38,664 bases of DNA, from assembly GCA_046597895.1 (NCBI GenBank), contig JBKJJS010000150.1:1-38664 (forward strand). Direction: 5' to 3'. Within the stretch, counting starts at the first letter, position 1. Every line of letters starts with the position of its first letter. The translations under genes and the position numbers were made by a program. This DNA comes from WLJO01 sp046597895 (GTDB lineage: Bacteria; Actinomycetota; Acidimicrobiia; Acidimicrobiales; Ilumatobacteraceae). This document shows, one piece after another, positions 29,675 through 37,815 of this stretch. The notes below the pieces were generated by a model that saw nothing but the letters and a program-made list of their open reading frames with translations, was not told the origin of the DNA and ran no database searches.

Positions 29675-31210
29675 CTACTGCTGCTCAGCATTCGGGTCCT
29701 TGAGGAGGAACTTGCGGATCTTGCCGACGCTCGTACGTGGTAGCTCCTCCACCAGGGTGATCTCCCGCGGCCGCTTGGCCTTCGTGAGCCGTTCCTCGCA
29801 CCAGGCCATGAGCTCCTCGACCGTCGGTGGGTTGTCCGGGTCGTTGGGCACGGCGAAGCCCACGGGTACCTCGTCGCGCACCGCGTCGGGCTGGCCCACC
29901 ACAGCCGCCTCCAGCACCTTCGGGTGAGCGGCCAGCACCTGCTCCACCTCGACGGTGCTCACGTTCTCGCCGGCCACCTTCAGCACATCGGCTCGACGCC
30001 CGTCGAAGTAGTGGCGGCCCTGCTCGTCGCGGCGAGCCCGGTCGCCCGTCAGGAACCAATCACCCCGATAGCTCGCCTCGGTCGTCACCGGATCGTCCAA
30101 GTAGCCGGCGAACAGCGTGATCCCGGGTTCGCCGCTCACCACGATCTCGCCGACCTCGCCCGGCTCGCACGAGCGCCCACTGGCATCCTGTACGTCGAGG
30201 TCGCAGCCCGGCGACACGTAACCCATGGACGCCGGCACCGGGTGCGCCGCTTCGTCGGTGAGCACGGCCGGGATCGTCTCGGTCATCCCATAGAGCTGAC
30301 GAGGACGGCACCCCAACAACCGCGTCAACGTCTCGTACTGATCGTCGGAGATGTTCATGGCATACCAGCAGTGCTGCAACGCCACGCTGGCGACCGGGGT
30401 GGCACCCCTGGCCAGGATCATGCGGATCGGCGCGGCGAACAACGATGCATGGGTGGCGCGGTGGCGGGCGGCCTGGGTGAGGAACTGCGAGGCCGAGAAC
30501 GTGGGCATCAGCGCCACCGAGGCCCCGACCGAGATGGCCGAGGCGAAGCTGTAGTACTGGGCGTTGGCGTGGAACATCGGTAGCACGACGAGCTGGCGAT
30601 GCTCGGAACGCAGCCCGGCGGCCTCGGCCATCACGTGGCCGGCGAACGCGTAGTTGGCCTGCGTGATCTCGACGCCCTTGGGCCGCCCGGTCGTACCAGA
30701 CGTGAACATCACGGCGGCCCGGTCGAGCAGCCCGAGCACCGGCCACTCCTCGACGGCCGCCGAGCCAAACCCAGCCAGCGTCGTGTCGGCCTCGTCCACC
30801 TCGATCACCGGCATCGAGCACGCGATGGCCGCCGGTCGATATTCGGTCGCCCGTGCCGCGGCACAGAACCCCACGACGGGCTGCGTTCGTTCGAGGTGGC
30901 CGGCGAGCTCCGGCGTGCGGCCCATTGGGTCGCTCGGCACCACCCAGGCCCCGAGCCGCATCGTGGCCAACCACACCGCCACGAACGCCGGCGAGTTCGT
31001 CAACGCCAGGTGTACCGCCGAGCCCGGCCCGACACCCTGCGAGCGCAACAGCCCCGCCGTGCGCGCCACCAGCGCGTCGAACGATGCGTACGTCCAGTCG
31101 GTGACTGAGCCGTCAGGCCCTTCGAATGTGAGGAACGGCGCATCCGGGGTCCCGGCCACCGCCCTGGCCCAGACGTCGCCGAACGGCACCGCCTCCGGCC
31201 ACGAACTCAC
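29675..31210 (-). CDS. Acyl-CoA synthetase (AMP-forming, CaiC-like)
   Basis: The 511-residue ligase has the P-loop FTSGTTGRPKGVE, the motif LYGMTET, DWFLTGDRARRDEQG, the GRRADVLKVAGENVST hinge and the C-terminal lysine in SVGKIRKFLL. These are the standard adenylate-forming enzyme blocks. It activates a carboxylic acid as acyl-AMP and then as CoA thioester in the cytosol. ATG 31210 overlaps HyuB as ATGA. It is last in the operon VOC > GntR > cupin > HyuA > HyuB > ligase, and may activate the acid produced by HyuAB. Confidence 0.88.
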   Translation of the reverse strand: MSSWPEAVPFGDVWARAVAGTPDAPFLTFEGPDGSVTDWTYASFDALVARTAGLLRSQGVGPGSAVHLALTNSPAFVAVWLATMRLGAWVVPSDPMGRTPELAGHLERTQPVVGFCAAARATEYRPAAIACSMPVIEVDEADTTLAGFGSAAVEEWPVLGLLDRAAVMFTSGTTGRPKGVEITQANYAFAGHVMAEAAGLRSEHRQLVVLPMFHANAQYYSFASAISVGASVALMPTFSASQFLTQAARHRATHASLFAAPIRMILARGATPVASVALQHCWYAMNISDDQYETLTRLLGCRPRQLYGMTETIPAVLTDEAAHPVPASMGYVSPGCDLDVQDASGRSCEPGEVGEIVVSGEPGITLFAGYLDDPVTTEASYRGDWFLTGDRARRDEQGRHYFDGRRADVLKVAGENVSTVEVEQVLAAHPKVLEAAVVGQPDAVRDEVPVGFAVPNDPDNPPTVEELMAWCEERLTKAKRPREITLVEELPRTSVGKIRKFLLKDPNAEQQ

Positions 31211-32820
31211 GATGCCGCGGCCCCAGCCGACTCGGACTCCGGCTCCGGCTCGTCAACCGCGGCGCCGTATCCACCGCCGCCGGGGAGGTCGAGGCGCACG
31301 ACGTCTCCCGGCTTCAACGTGACCCGGGATTGGGTTCGCACGGGCTCACCGTTGACCGTGAACGCCCCGGCCTCGCCGGACTCACCTCCGAAGATGCCCA
31401 TCGGCGCGTCCACCAGACGCGAGGTAACGGCATTGAGTTGCCACGCCCTCGGCGTGTCCACCGTGAACTCGATCGTCTGGCCGAGGCCACCCGTCTGGGC
31501 ACCACCACCACCCGAACCAGGCCGCAGTTCCTTGCGCAGAAAGCGGATCGGCGCCGACGCTTCGACCACTTCCACCGGCACGGCCGACACCCCGGTCGGG
31601 TACGAGCAGGCGCTCAGTCCCGGCTTGGTCGCCCGGGCGCCGACTCCCCCGGCATACGTGAACATGGCCGTGATGAACGGGCGGCCGTCGTCATGATTCC
31701 CGCTGACTTGCATGGTCCACACCGCACCGGAGCCCTCGGCCATGGACTGCTCCGGCTTGATCTGGGCCAGCGCCTTCAGCAGGGCGTTGGGGAGGAACAT
31801 GCCGACGACGTGGCGGGCCGTGCATGGTTGCGGCGACACGGCGTTGACGATGGACCCGACGGGCGCCTCCACCTTGATGGGGGCGAGGCTGCCGTGGTTG
31901 TTCGGCAGCTCGGGATTGAGGACCGAGCGGACGGTGAACGTGGTGTAGGCGTGGGTGTAGTTCTTCACGACGTTGATGCCGAAGGGGCTAGCGCCCGACG
32001 AGCCGGCGTAGTCCACGAGGATCTCGCCGGCCTCGGTGTCGACCGTGATGGCGCAGACGATGTCGATCTTGCTGCCGTCGGCCAGGTCCAGCACGGCGCT
32101 GGCCCGGTACGTACCGGCGGGCAGCAGTCGGATGCTGGCGCGGGTAGCGGCCTCCGACCGTTCAATGATGACGTCGGCAAGCGCCTCGATGTCGGCGAGG
32201 TGATGCGTGTCGCACAACGTGCGGAGGCGCTGCGCCCCGACCTCACCTGACGCCATTTGCGCATGGAGGTCACCGGCCATGTGATCGGGCTGGCGCACGT
32301 TCGAGAGGATGAACTTCCACACGTCCGGGTTGCGTACTCCCCCCACCATCAGCTTGCAGATGGGGATCCAGATGCCTTCTTCGAAGACGTCGCGGGCGCC
32401 GGCGCCGATGCCGTAGCCGCCGACATCCGTGTGGTGGATCGTGGAGCCGAAGAAGGCGATCACCCGACCGCCCCGGAACACCGGATACAGCACCGTCACG
32501 TCGAGCAACTGACCGGCCGTCTTGTACGGGTCGTTCGTGATGAGCACGTCGCCCTCGTCGAGCGAGTCCGTTGGGTACTCGTCGAGCATGGCGCTGGCGG
32601 CCCGGGCGAGCGAGTTGATGTGACCGGGCGTTCCGGTGACGGCCTGGGCCACCATCCGACCGCGCTGGTCGAACACGGCGTTGGCGAGGTCGCCGGCTTC
32701 GCGCACGATCGGCGAGAAAGCCGCCCGCTGCAAGGCCCTCGCTTGCTCGTTGACCGTGCCGATCAGCGATTGCCAGAGGACTTCCAATTCGATCGAATCG
32801 AACTTTGATACTGAGGTCAT
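31207..32820 (-). CDS. hyuB: Hydantoinase B/oxoprolinase family subunit
   Basis: The 537-residue protein matches HyuB throughout: VNEQARALQRAAFSPIVRE, GTPGHINSLARAASAMLDE, GDVLITNDPYKTAGQLLDV, GSTIHHTDVGG and DHMAGDLHAQMASGEVGA, with a final GDVVRLDLPGGGGYG. With HyuA it forms ATP-dependent hydantoinases, 5-oxoprolinase and the related acetone/acetophenone carboxylases. I choose ATG 32820 because it overlaps the HyuA stop (ATGA); the longer frame upstream is HyuA shadow. A C-terminal acidic tail (DEPEPESESAG) is dispensable. Whether it opens a lactam or carboxylates a ketone cannot be told. Confidence 0.88.
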   Translation of the reverse strand: MTSVSKFDSIELEVLWQSLIGTVNEQARALQRAAFSPIVREAGDLANAVFDQRGRMVAQAVTGTPGHINSLARAASAMLDEYPTDSLDEGDVLITNDPYKTAGQLLDVTVLYPVFRGGRVIAFFGSTIHHTDVGGYGIGAGARDVFEEGIWIPICKLMVGGVRNPDVWKFILSNVRQPDHMAGDLHAQMASGEVGAQRLRTLCDTHHLADIEALADVIIERSEAATRASIRLLPAGTYRASAVLDLADGSKIDIVCAITVDTEAGEILVDYAGSSGASPFGINVVKNYTHAYTTFTVRSVLNPELPNNHGSLAPIKVEAPVGSIVNAVSPQPCTARHVVGMFLPNALLKALAQIKPEQSMAEGSGAVWTMQVSGNHDDGRPFITAMFTYAGGVGARATKPGLSACSYPTGVSAVPVEVVEASAPIRFLRKELRPGSGGGGAQTGGLGQTIEFTVDTPRAWQLNAVTSRLVDAPMGIFGGESGEAGAFTVNGEPVRTQSRVTLKPGDVVRLDLPGGGGYGAAVDEPEPESESAGAAAS

Positions 32821-34907
32821 GGCTGCTTCCTGTCTGCGATCAACGAGCCGTCGGGGGCCACCGTCATCGTCCAGCCCGGACGGATCACGGCGGTGGTCTC
32901 GCGCTCTTCCACGATGCAAGGGCCGTCTACCCGCTGGCCCGCCCCGAGCGATTCACGCCGATACACGGGCGTGTCGACTTCGGATGATCCGCGGTCGAAC
33001 CGGACGAGCCGGAAGCGGTGAGGCGTGCCGTGACCGGTCCCGACGATGGTGCTCGGCTCCACGACGTCCGCCGGGGCATACGCGGACAGCCGCCATGTGA
33101 CCGCCTCGATCCCGACGTCCGGGATGGTGAGGCCGTACACCCTTCGATAGTCGCGCTCGAACGCCGCAAGGACCTCGGCATCGGTCACCGGCCACACCGG
33201 GCCCTCGCCGAACCAGATGGTGATCTCGTTGCCCTGCCCGAGATAGCGGGTGTCGAGCCCGTAGCGGAACCGGATGCGTTCGGCGTCGACACCAGCCGCC
33301 GCGAGTACGCGCCGCCCCTCGCTGCGTAACTCGTCAAGCAGGCGGTCGCGCTCGACCGGATCGATCGACGCCAGAGGTCGTACGAGCGAGCGGGCGAGGT
33401 CGATGCGCACCGGCGTGACGAGCGTGCCGAACGCCGACAGCACGCTGGCGTTGACGGGGAAGATCACCCGGGGAGATTCCAGCAACTCGGCCACCCCGCA
33501 GGCGTGCACCGGGCCAGCGCCCCCGAAGGCGAGCACCGGCACGCCGCGCAGGTCCGTGCCCTGTTCGACGGCGTGCATACGCGATGCCGCCGCCATGTTC
33601 TGGTTGACGAGTTCGTGGATACCGGCCGCCGTATCCGATGTGGGCAACCCGAGGAGCGAAGCGACGGACTGGAGCGCCGCCTCGCACGCCGAAAGATCCA
33701 ACGCCATGTCGCCGCCGAGGAAGAACCCGGCGTCGAGGTTGCCGAGGGCGAGGTCGGCATCGGTGACGGCGGGCCGTCGGCCACCACGGCCATAGCACGC
33801 CGGGCCGGGATCGGCGCCCGAGGATTCCGGCCCCACCTTCAGCAGGCCGAGGTCGTCGACGCGGGCCAGGCTGCCGCCACCGGCCCCGATCTCCACGAGG
33901 TCGACCGACGGCACGTTCACCGGGAACCCCGAGCCCTTCTTGAAGCGGTACATGCGGGCCACCTCGAACGTGTTCGTGAGCTCCGGCTCGCCGTGGTCGA
34001 TGAGGCACGACTTCGCCGTGGTGCCGCCCATGTCGAAACACAGCAGGCGGTCCAGACCAAGGCGGCGAGCGAACCAGGAACCGGCGAGAGCGCCGGCGGC
34101 CGGCCCGCTCTCCACGAGGCGGATCGGCGCTTGGGCAGCGTCGTCGGCCGACACCACCCCGCCGTTCGACAACATCATCAGCACGGACCCGCCGAAGCCC
34201 TCGCTGGCCAACCACTTCTGCAGCTCGTCGAGGTACGGTCCGATCACCGGCATGGTGGCGGCGTTACACGCCGTGGTGATCATGCGCGGGTACTCGCGGA
34301 TCTGCGGCGAGATATCCGAACTGATACACACCGGGACTCCGAGTTCGCGGCGCAGGTGATCGCCGACGAGGCGTTCGTTCGTGGGGTCGGCGTAGCTGTT
34401 GATGAGGCACACCGCGACGGCGTCGATGTCCATCGCCCTGAGGGCCTCGGTCACCCTCTGCAACTCGTCGTGAGTGGGCTCGGCCTCGACTCCGCCGGGT
34501 GCCGTGCGCTCGGCGATCTCGACGACCCGCTCCCGTGGCACCGGGGGCGCCGGGAACTCGATCTGCAGGTCGTACATGTCGTAGCGGTGCTCGTCGCGGA
34601 TGAGCATCGTGTCGGCGAAGCCCACCGTGGTGACGACCGCGGCCTTGCCGATCTTGCCCTCGATGAGCGCATTCGTGATGAGCGTGGTGGCATGGACGAT
34701 AGGAGCCGTGATCTCGGACGGCCGTACCCCGGCCTTGGCGAGGAGCTGACGCACGCCGGTGCGCACGCCATCCAGTGGGGCCGCTGGTGTGGTGAGCGTC
34801 TTGTCCACCACCACCCGACCCGATGCGGCGTCGAGCAGGACGACATCGGTGAACGTGCCGCCGATGTCGACGGCCAAGCGCCAATCCGGCCGGTTGACGT
34901 CAGCCAT
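32817..34907 (-). CDS. hyuA: Hydantoinase A/oxoprolinase family subunit
   Basis: The 696-residue protein starts with the ASKHA phosphate loop RLAVDIGGTFTDVVLLDAA. It continues with IVHATTLITNALIEGK, LMMLSNGGVVSADDAAQAP, CFDMGGTTAKSCLID, EIGAGGGSLARVD and FGGAGPVHACGVAELL, all hallmarks of HyuA. It binds ATP and phosphorylates the substrate carbonyl, while HyuB completes the reaction. The ATG at 34907 lies eight bases inside the cupin gene. The alternative is a carboxylase of the acetone/acetophenone type, though the window lacks the small extra subunits. Confidence 0.9.
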   Translation of the reverse strand: MADVNRPDWRLAVDIGGTFTDVVLLDAASGRVVVDKTLTTPAAPLDGVRTGVRQLLAKAGVRPSEITAPIVHATTLITNALIEGKIGKAAVVTTVGFADTMLIRDEHRYDMYDLQIEFPAPPVPRERVVEIAERTAPGGVEAEPTHDELQRVTEALRAMDIDAVAVCLINSYADPTNERLVGDHLRRELGVPVCISSDISPQIREYPRMITTACNAATMPVIGPYLDELQKWLASEGFGGSVLMMLSNGGVVSADDAAQAPIRLVESGPAAGALAGSWFARRLGLDRLLCFDMGGTTAKSCLIDHGEPELTNTFEVARMYRFKKGSGFPVNVPSVDLVEIGAGGGSLARVDDLGLLKVGPESSGADPGPACYGRGGRRPAVTDADLALGNLDAGFFLGGDMALDLSACEAALQSVASLLGLPTSDTAAGIHELVNQNMAAASRMHAVEQGTDLRGVPVLAFGGAGPVHACGVAELLESPRVIFPVNASVLSAFGTLVTPVRIDLARSLVRPLASIDPVERDRLLDELRSEGRRVLAAAGVDAERIRFRYGLDTRYLGQGNEITIWFGEGPVWPVTDAEVLAAFERDYRRVYGLTIPDVGIEAVTWRLSAYAPADVVEPSTIVGTGHGTPHRFRLVRFDRGSSEVDTPVYRRESLGAGQRVDGPCIVEERETTAVIRPGWTMTVAPDGSLIADRKQP

Positions 34908-35283
34908 TCTTCAGATCCTCTCGTGGGGGGCTGAACACGTCGAGTATCCAGCACTCGTTCAACTCGTCGTCACCGATGAACTTACTGTCGCCGTGCCACA
35001 CGTTGCGGGGCGCCAAGTACACCTCACCCTCACCGATCGTGACGCGCTCCTGGTTGTCCGGATCGGGGTCGATCCGGAAGTCCAACGCCCCGCGCACGAT
35101 GATGCCGAGCTGTTCGTGGTCGGGGTGGCGGTGCAGGATCGAGCCAGTGGTGCCTCCGGTGATCCGCCAGAAGCACAGCTGAAGCGCGTCACCGTTGATC
35201 ACCCGGCGGCGGAACCCGGCGCGGTCGGTCTCCTTGAAGTCGGCATCGTCGTAGAAGTAGCAGTACTGGTTCGTAAGGTTCAT
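34900..35283 (-). CDS. Cupin-domain protein
   Basis: The 127-residue single-domain cupin has H51-x-H53-x3-E57 (LHRHPDHEQLGIIVRG) and a second motif with H97 (APRNVWHGDS), the usual metal ligands of a cupin enzyme. The ATG at 35283 is chosen over a start nine codons upstream because GAGGAGG lies right before it. It begins 10 bases after the GntR gene and overlaps HyuA by eight bases. It may be a small oxygenase, isomerase or ligand-binding protein in the pathway. Confidence 0.8.
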   Translation of the reverse strand: MNLTNQYCYFYDDADFKETDRAGFRRRVINGDALQLCFWRITGGTTGSILHRHPDHEQLGIIVRGALDFRIDPDPDNQERVTIGEGEVYLAPRNVWHGDSKFIGDDELNECWILDVFSPPREDLKNG

Positions 35284-35293
35284 CCGGTCCTCC

Positions 35294-36010
35294 TCAGACG
35301 AGGCGTTCAATCATTCGGCGTTCGATGTCGGCAAGGTGCGATTCGACGGCGGCGATGGTGGCCGCCACATCGCTGTCGGCGATGCCATCGGCGATGGCCC
35401 GGTGGGCATAGGTGGCGGAGTGGATGATCTCGGCAACCTCGCGCCGGTTCGCCTCGGCATACAGCAGGGAGGCGAACTCGCCCGAGCCGAACAGCGCGGC
35501 GAGGGCTTTGGCGTGCAGCTCGGTGAGGACCGGATTGGCGCACCCGCGGGCGATGGCACTGTGGAACTCACGGTCCGAGGCCCTGAATTCGTCGAGTTCC
35601 TTCGTGACCCGTAGCGCGATCCCATGGATGTGGGCCCGTTCGATTCCGGTGGCTCGGAGCGCCGTGAGCCCGGCCATCGGGGGTTCGATCACCCGGCGCA
35701 CCTCGAACAACTGGCGCACCATGGCCTTGCGGACATCGCCGTCGAGCCTGACGGCGGGCAGCAGCTCGGCCACCTGGGTGCGGTTGCCGCGCCGCTCGAG
35801 GACACCGGCCGAGACGAGGCCCTGGATGGCCTCGCGCACGGACGTGCGGGCCACCCCGAACTGCTCGCACAGGCTGCGCTCCGACGGCATCGGGTCGCCG
35901 GGTGCGAGTTGGCCGGAGCGCACGGCATCCAGCAATCGGTCGCGGACGCCGGCGGACACCGTTCGCCGCTCGACCGGCTCGAACGGGGCGAGCAGGGGCT
36001 GGGCTGCCAT
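35294..36010 (-). CDS. GntR-family repressor, FCD (FadR) subfamily
   Basis: The 238-residue regulator has an N-terminal winged helix-turn-helix (VRDRLLDAVRSGQLAPGDPM, PSERSLCEQFGVARTSVREA, LVSAGVLERRGNRTQV; residues 22-80) and a C-terminal FCD ligand domain. That domain holds D146, H150 (SDREFH), H197/H203 and H225, the metal-ligand pattern of FCD sensors. FadR-type regulators bind TGGTNNNACCA, and four such sites (13968, 16851, 24530, 36525) lie in the window, one before its own operon. It is therefore the likely repressor of all four, released by a pathway metabolite. The start ATG 36010 overlaps the VOC stop by one base (TGATG). Confidence 0.88.
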   Translation of the reverse strand: MAAQPLLAPFEPVERRTVSAGVRDRLLDAVRSGQLAPGDPMPSERSLCEQFGVARTSVREAIQGLVSAGVLERRGNRTQVAELLPAVRLDGDVRKAMVRQLFEVRRVIEPPMAGLTALRATGIERAHIHGIALRVTKELDEFRASDREFHSAIARGCANPVLTELHAKALAALFGSGEFASLLYAEANRREVAEIIHSATYAHRAIADGIADSDVAATIAAVESHLADIERRMIERLV

Positions 36011-36495
36011 CAGCCGAGGCCCAGGGCGGCGAACTTGCGGCGCTCGGCCTCGAGGTCGAGCCGTTCGATGATGGCCTGGTGCTCCGCCTCGCCCCAGTGG
36101 GCAGCCGGTACGAGCCACATGACTTCGAACTCGAGCCCGTCGGGGTCTTTGCAGTACAGGCTTTTGTTCGCTCCATGATCGCTGGCGCCGACGAGGACGC
36201 CCGCCTGTTCGAGGCGCGTGCGCATGAGCTCGAGTTCGGCCAGCGTCGGAACCTCCCAGGCCAGGTGATACATCCCGACGGTGCGCCGACCGGCCTCGCT
36301 GTCGCCGGCGCCTTGGCCGATCGTGAAAAACGCGATGTCGTGGTGATTGACCGACGCCGGGGCCCGCATGAACACGAACCCGCCGCCTGGCTCCTCGATG
36401 ATGGTCGAGAACCCGAGCACGTCGGCGTAGAACTGCTGGTGACGGCGGGCGTCACGCACGTAGAGCACGGCGTGGTTCATCCCCGTGATGGGCAT
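36010..36495 (-). CDS. VOC-superfamily protein with H-H-E metal site
   Basis: The 161-residue protein has H8 (MNHAVLYVRD), H77 (GMYHLAWEV) and E124 (DPDGLEFEVMWL), the metal triad of glyoxalase/extradiol dioxygenase-type enzymes, with the strand RRHQQFYADVLGF. The C-terminal tail (HWGEAEHQAIIERLDLEAER) is long and helical. ATG 36495 is preceded by AAGGGAG. It is the first gene of the GntR operon and directly downstream of operator copy 4, so it should be among the most tightly controlled genes. Confidence 0.82.
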   Translation of the reverse strand: MPITGMNHAVLYVRDARRHQQFYADVLGFSTIIEEPGGGFVFMRAPASVNHHDIAFFTIGQGAGDSEAGRRTVGMYHLAWEVPTLAELELMRTRLEQAGVLVGASDHGANKSLYCKDPDGLEFEVMWLVPAAHWGEAEHQAIIERLDLEAERRKFAALGLG

Positions 36496-36507
36496 CGGCG
36501 CTCCCTT

Positions 36508-36525
36508 GGACTGATGGTCAGACCA
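36508..36525 (-). promoter_or_regulatory. GntR-type operator, copy 4 (autoregulatory)
   Basis: Read on the minus strand it is TGGTCTGACCATCAGTCC, 12 bases before ATG 36495. The -10 box TATGGT (36522-36527) overlaps its first bases, as at copy 3. The GntR gene is the second gene behind it. Confidence 0.75.
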
Positions 36526-36574
36526 TAGCGCGCACGGTGGTGCGGCACGTCAGACCGGCTGATCGGCTTCAGGC

Positions 36575-36706
36575 TCAGGCGACGGGGTCGTGGTTGTTCT
36601 GCCAGACCGCCTCAGGAGCGAGATACTGCTCGAACGCGCCGGCGAAGCCGACGGTGTCCCACGCCGCGTAGAAGGCCCTGACGACGTCCTCGGCGGCTGA
36701 GTCCAT
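36575..36706 (-). pseudogene. SnoaL/limonene-epoxide-hydrolase-like, truncated N-terminal remnant
   Basis: A 43-codon frame reads EDVVRAFYAAWDTVGFAGAF and then EQYLAPEAVWQNNHDP. This is the first third of an NTF2-fold/epoxide-hydrolase-like protein. The frame ends at TGA and no continuation is visible in other frames. It lies directly upstream of the GntR operon's regulatory region. Confidence 0.55.
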
Positions 36707-36736
36707 GAGTGGCTTTCTACCAGATGGTCGCCCCGA

Positions 36737-36784
36737 GAACTTCGAACGCACAGAGCAGAAAACCGCCGCGTATGTTCGAAGTTC
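36737..36784. repeat. 48-nt stem-loop element, copy A
   Basis: GAACTTCGAAC and GTTCGAAGTTC are perfect 11-bp inverted arms, each 7 bases from the core GCAGAAAACCGC (36755-36766). The arrangement and the core are the same as in copy B at 28191. It lies upstream of the aldo/keto reductase gene. Confidence 0.65.
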
Positions 36785-36814
36785 CCCCGGATGACCGCCG
36801 GACGACGGGTTGAG

Positions 36815-36820
36815 TACGGT
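36815..36820 (+). promoter_or_regulatory. -10 box TACGGT, aldo/keto reductase
   Basis: TACGGT is followed by eight bases and ATG 36829. Confidence 0.4.
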
Positions 36821-36828
36821 CGCGTGCC

Positions 36829-37815
36829 ATGCGCTTTCGTCGACTCGGCCACAGCGGCATCCCCGTGAGCGAGATCGCCCTCGGCACCATGATGTTCGGG
36901 GCGTGGGGTAACCCGGACGTGGCCGAGTGCGAGCTCATGGTGAGGCGGGCGCTCGACGGTGGCGTCACGCTGTTCGACACGGCCGACATGTACGACTTCG
37001 GGCGCTCCGAGGAGATTCTCGGCGCGGCGCTGGCGAGTGTGTCCCGGGACTCGTACGTGCTCGCGACCAAGTGCGGCAACCCGATGACCTTCTCAGACCC
37101 GTCGCAGGGCGGCCTGTCCCGGCGATGGATCGTCCAGGCGTGCGATGAATCGCTGCGACGGTTGGGTGTGGACTACGTCGACCTCTACCAGGCCCACCGA
37201 CCGGACCCGGACACGCCGTTGGACGAGTCGTTGGCCGCCTTCGACGAACTCGTGCACGCGGGCAAGGTCCGGGCCATCGGCACGTCGTGCTTCTCGGAAG
37301 CGCAGATCGACGAACTGGCCGCCCTCGCCGGTTCAGCGGGGCTCACCTCGCCGACGACAGAGCAGCCGCCCTACTCGATCCTGGCCCGCGGCATCGAGAC
37401 CGAGATCGTGCCGGCGTGCAGGCGTCACGACATCGGCCTGCTCGTGTGGGCCCCGCTCAACGGTGGCTGGCTCACGGGCAAGTACCAGGTGGGCGACGGC
37501 GAAGCGGCGTCACGGGCCTTGCGCCAACCGGAACACTTCGACCACCGGGATGCCGCGATACGGGCCCGAAAGCGCGCATTGGTGACGCAGCTACAGGATG
37601 TGGCTGCGGCCGCAGGCCTCACGATCACGCAGCTGGCGATCGGCTTCGCGTTGGCGACGGCTGAGGTAAGCGCTGCTCTGATCGGCCCCCGCACCCTCGC
37701 CCAACTTGACGATCTGCTCACAGCCGGAGCGCCCGTACTGGGCGCCGAGACGCTCGCCGCCATCGACGCGATCGTGGCGCCGGGCACGAACGTGAACCCG
37801 GCCGACGCCGGCTGA
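36829..37815 (+). CDS. Aldo/keto reductase
   Basis: The 328-residue protein is a TIM-barrel oxidoreductase with the catalytic tetrad D50 (TLFDTADMYDFG), Y55, K81 (ATKCGN) and H123 (YQAHRPD). It shows LGTMMFGAWG at the start and the cofactor-phosphate-binding region ALIGPRTLAQLDDLL at the end. It should use NADPH to reduce aldehydes or ketones, and resembles the YhdN/IolS type. ATG 36829 follows a TACGGT box. It is a single gene without visible link to the regulon; the 48-nt repeat lies just upstream. Confidence 0.88.
   Translation: MRFRRLGHSGIPVSEIALGTMMFGAWGNPDVAECELMVRRALDGGVTLFDTADMYDFGRSEEILGAALASVSRDSYVLATKCGNPMTFSDPSQGGLSRRWIVQACDESLRRLGVDYVDLYQAHRPDPDTPLDESLAAFDELVHAGKVRAIGTSCFSEAQIDELAALAGSAGLTSPTTEQPPYSILARGIETEIVPACRRHDIGLLVWAPLNGGWLTGKYQVGDGEAASRALRQPEHFDHRDAAIRARKRALVTQLQDVAAAAGLTITQLAIGFALATAEVSAALIGPRTLAQLDDLLTAGAPVLGAETLAAIDAIVAPGTNVNPADAG

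Noticed and set aside
28182..29927. 581-codon plus-strand open frame
   Set aside because: It is antisense to a Rieske gene with all ligands; no recognisable domain.
33504..34934. 476-codon plus-strand open frame
   Set aside because: It is antisense to HyuA; His/Arg-rich shadow.
36741..36780. LexA/SOS box from TTCGAAC ... GTTCGAA
   Set aside because: The actinobacterial box needs about four bases between the arms; here there are 26, and the same spacing recurs in copy B with a conserved core.
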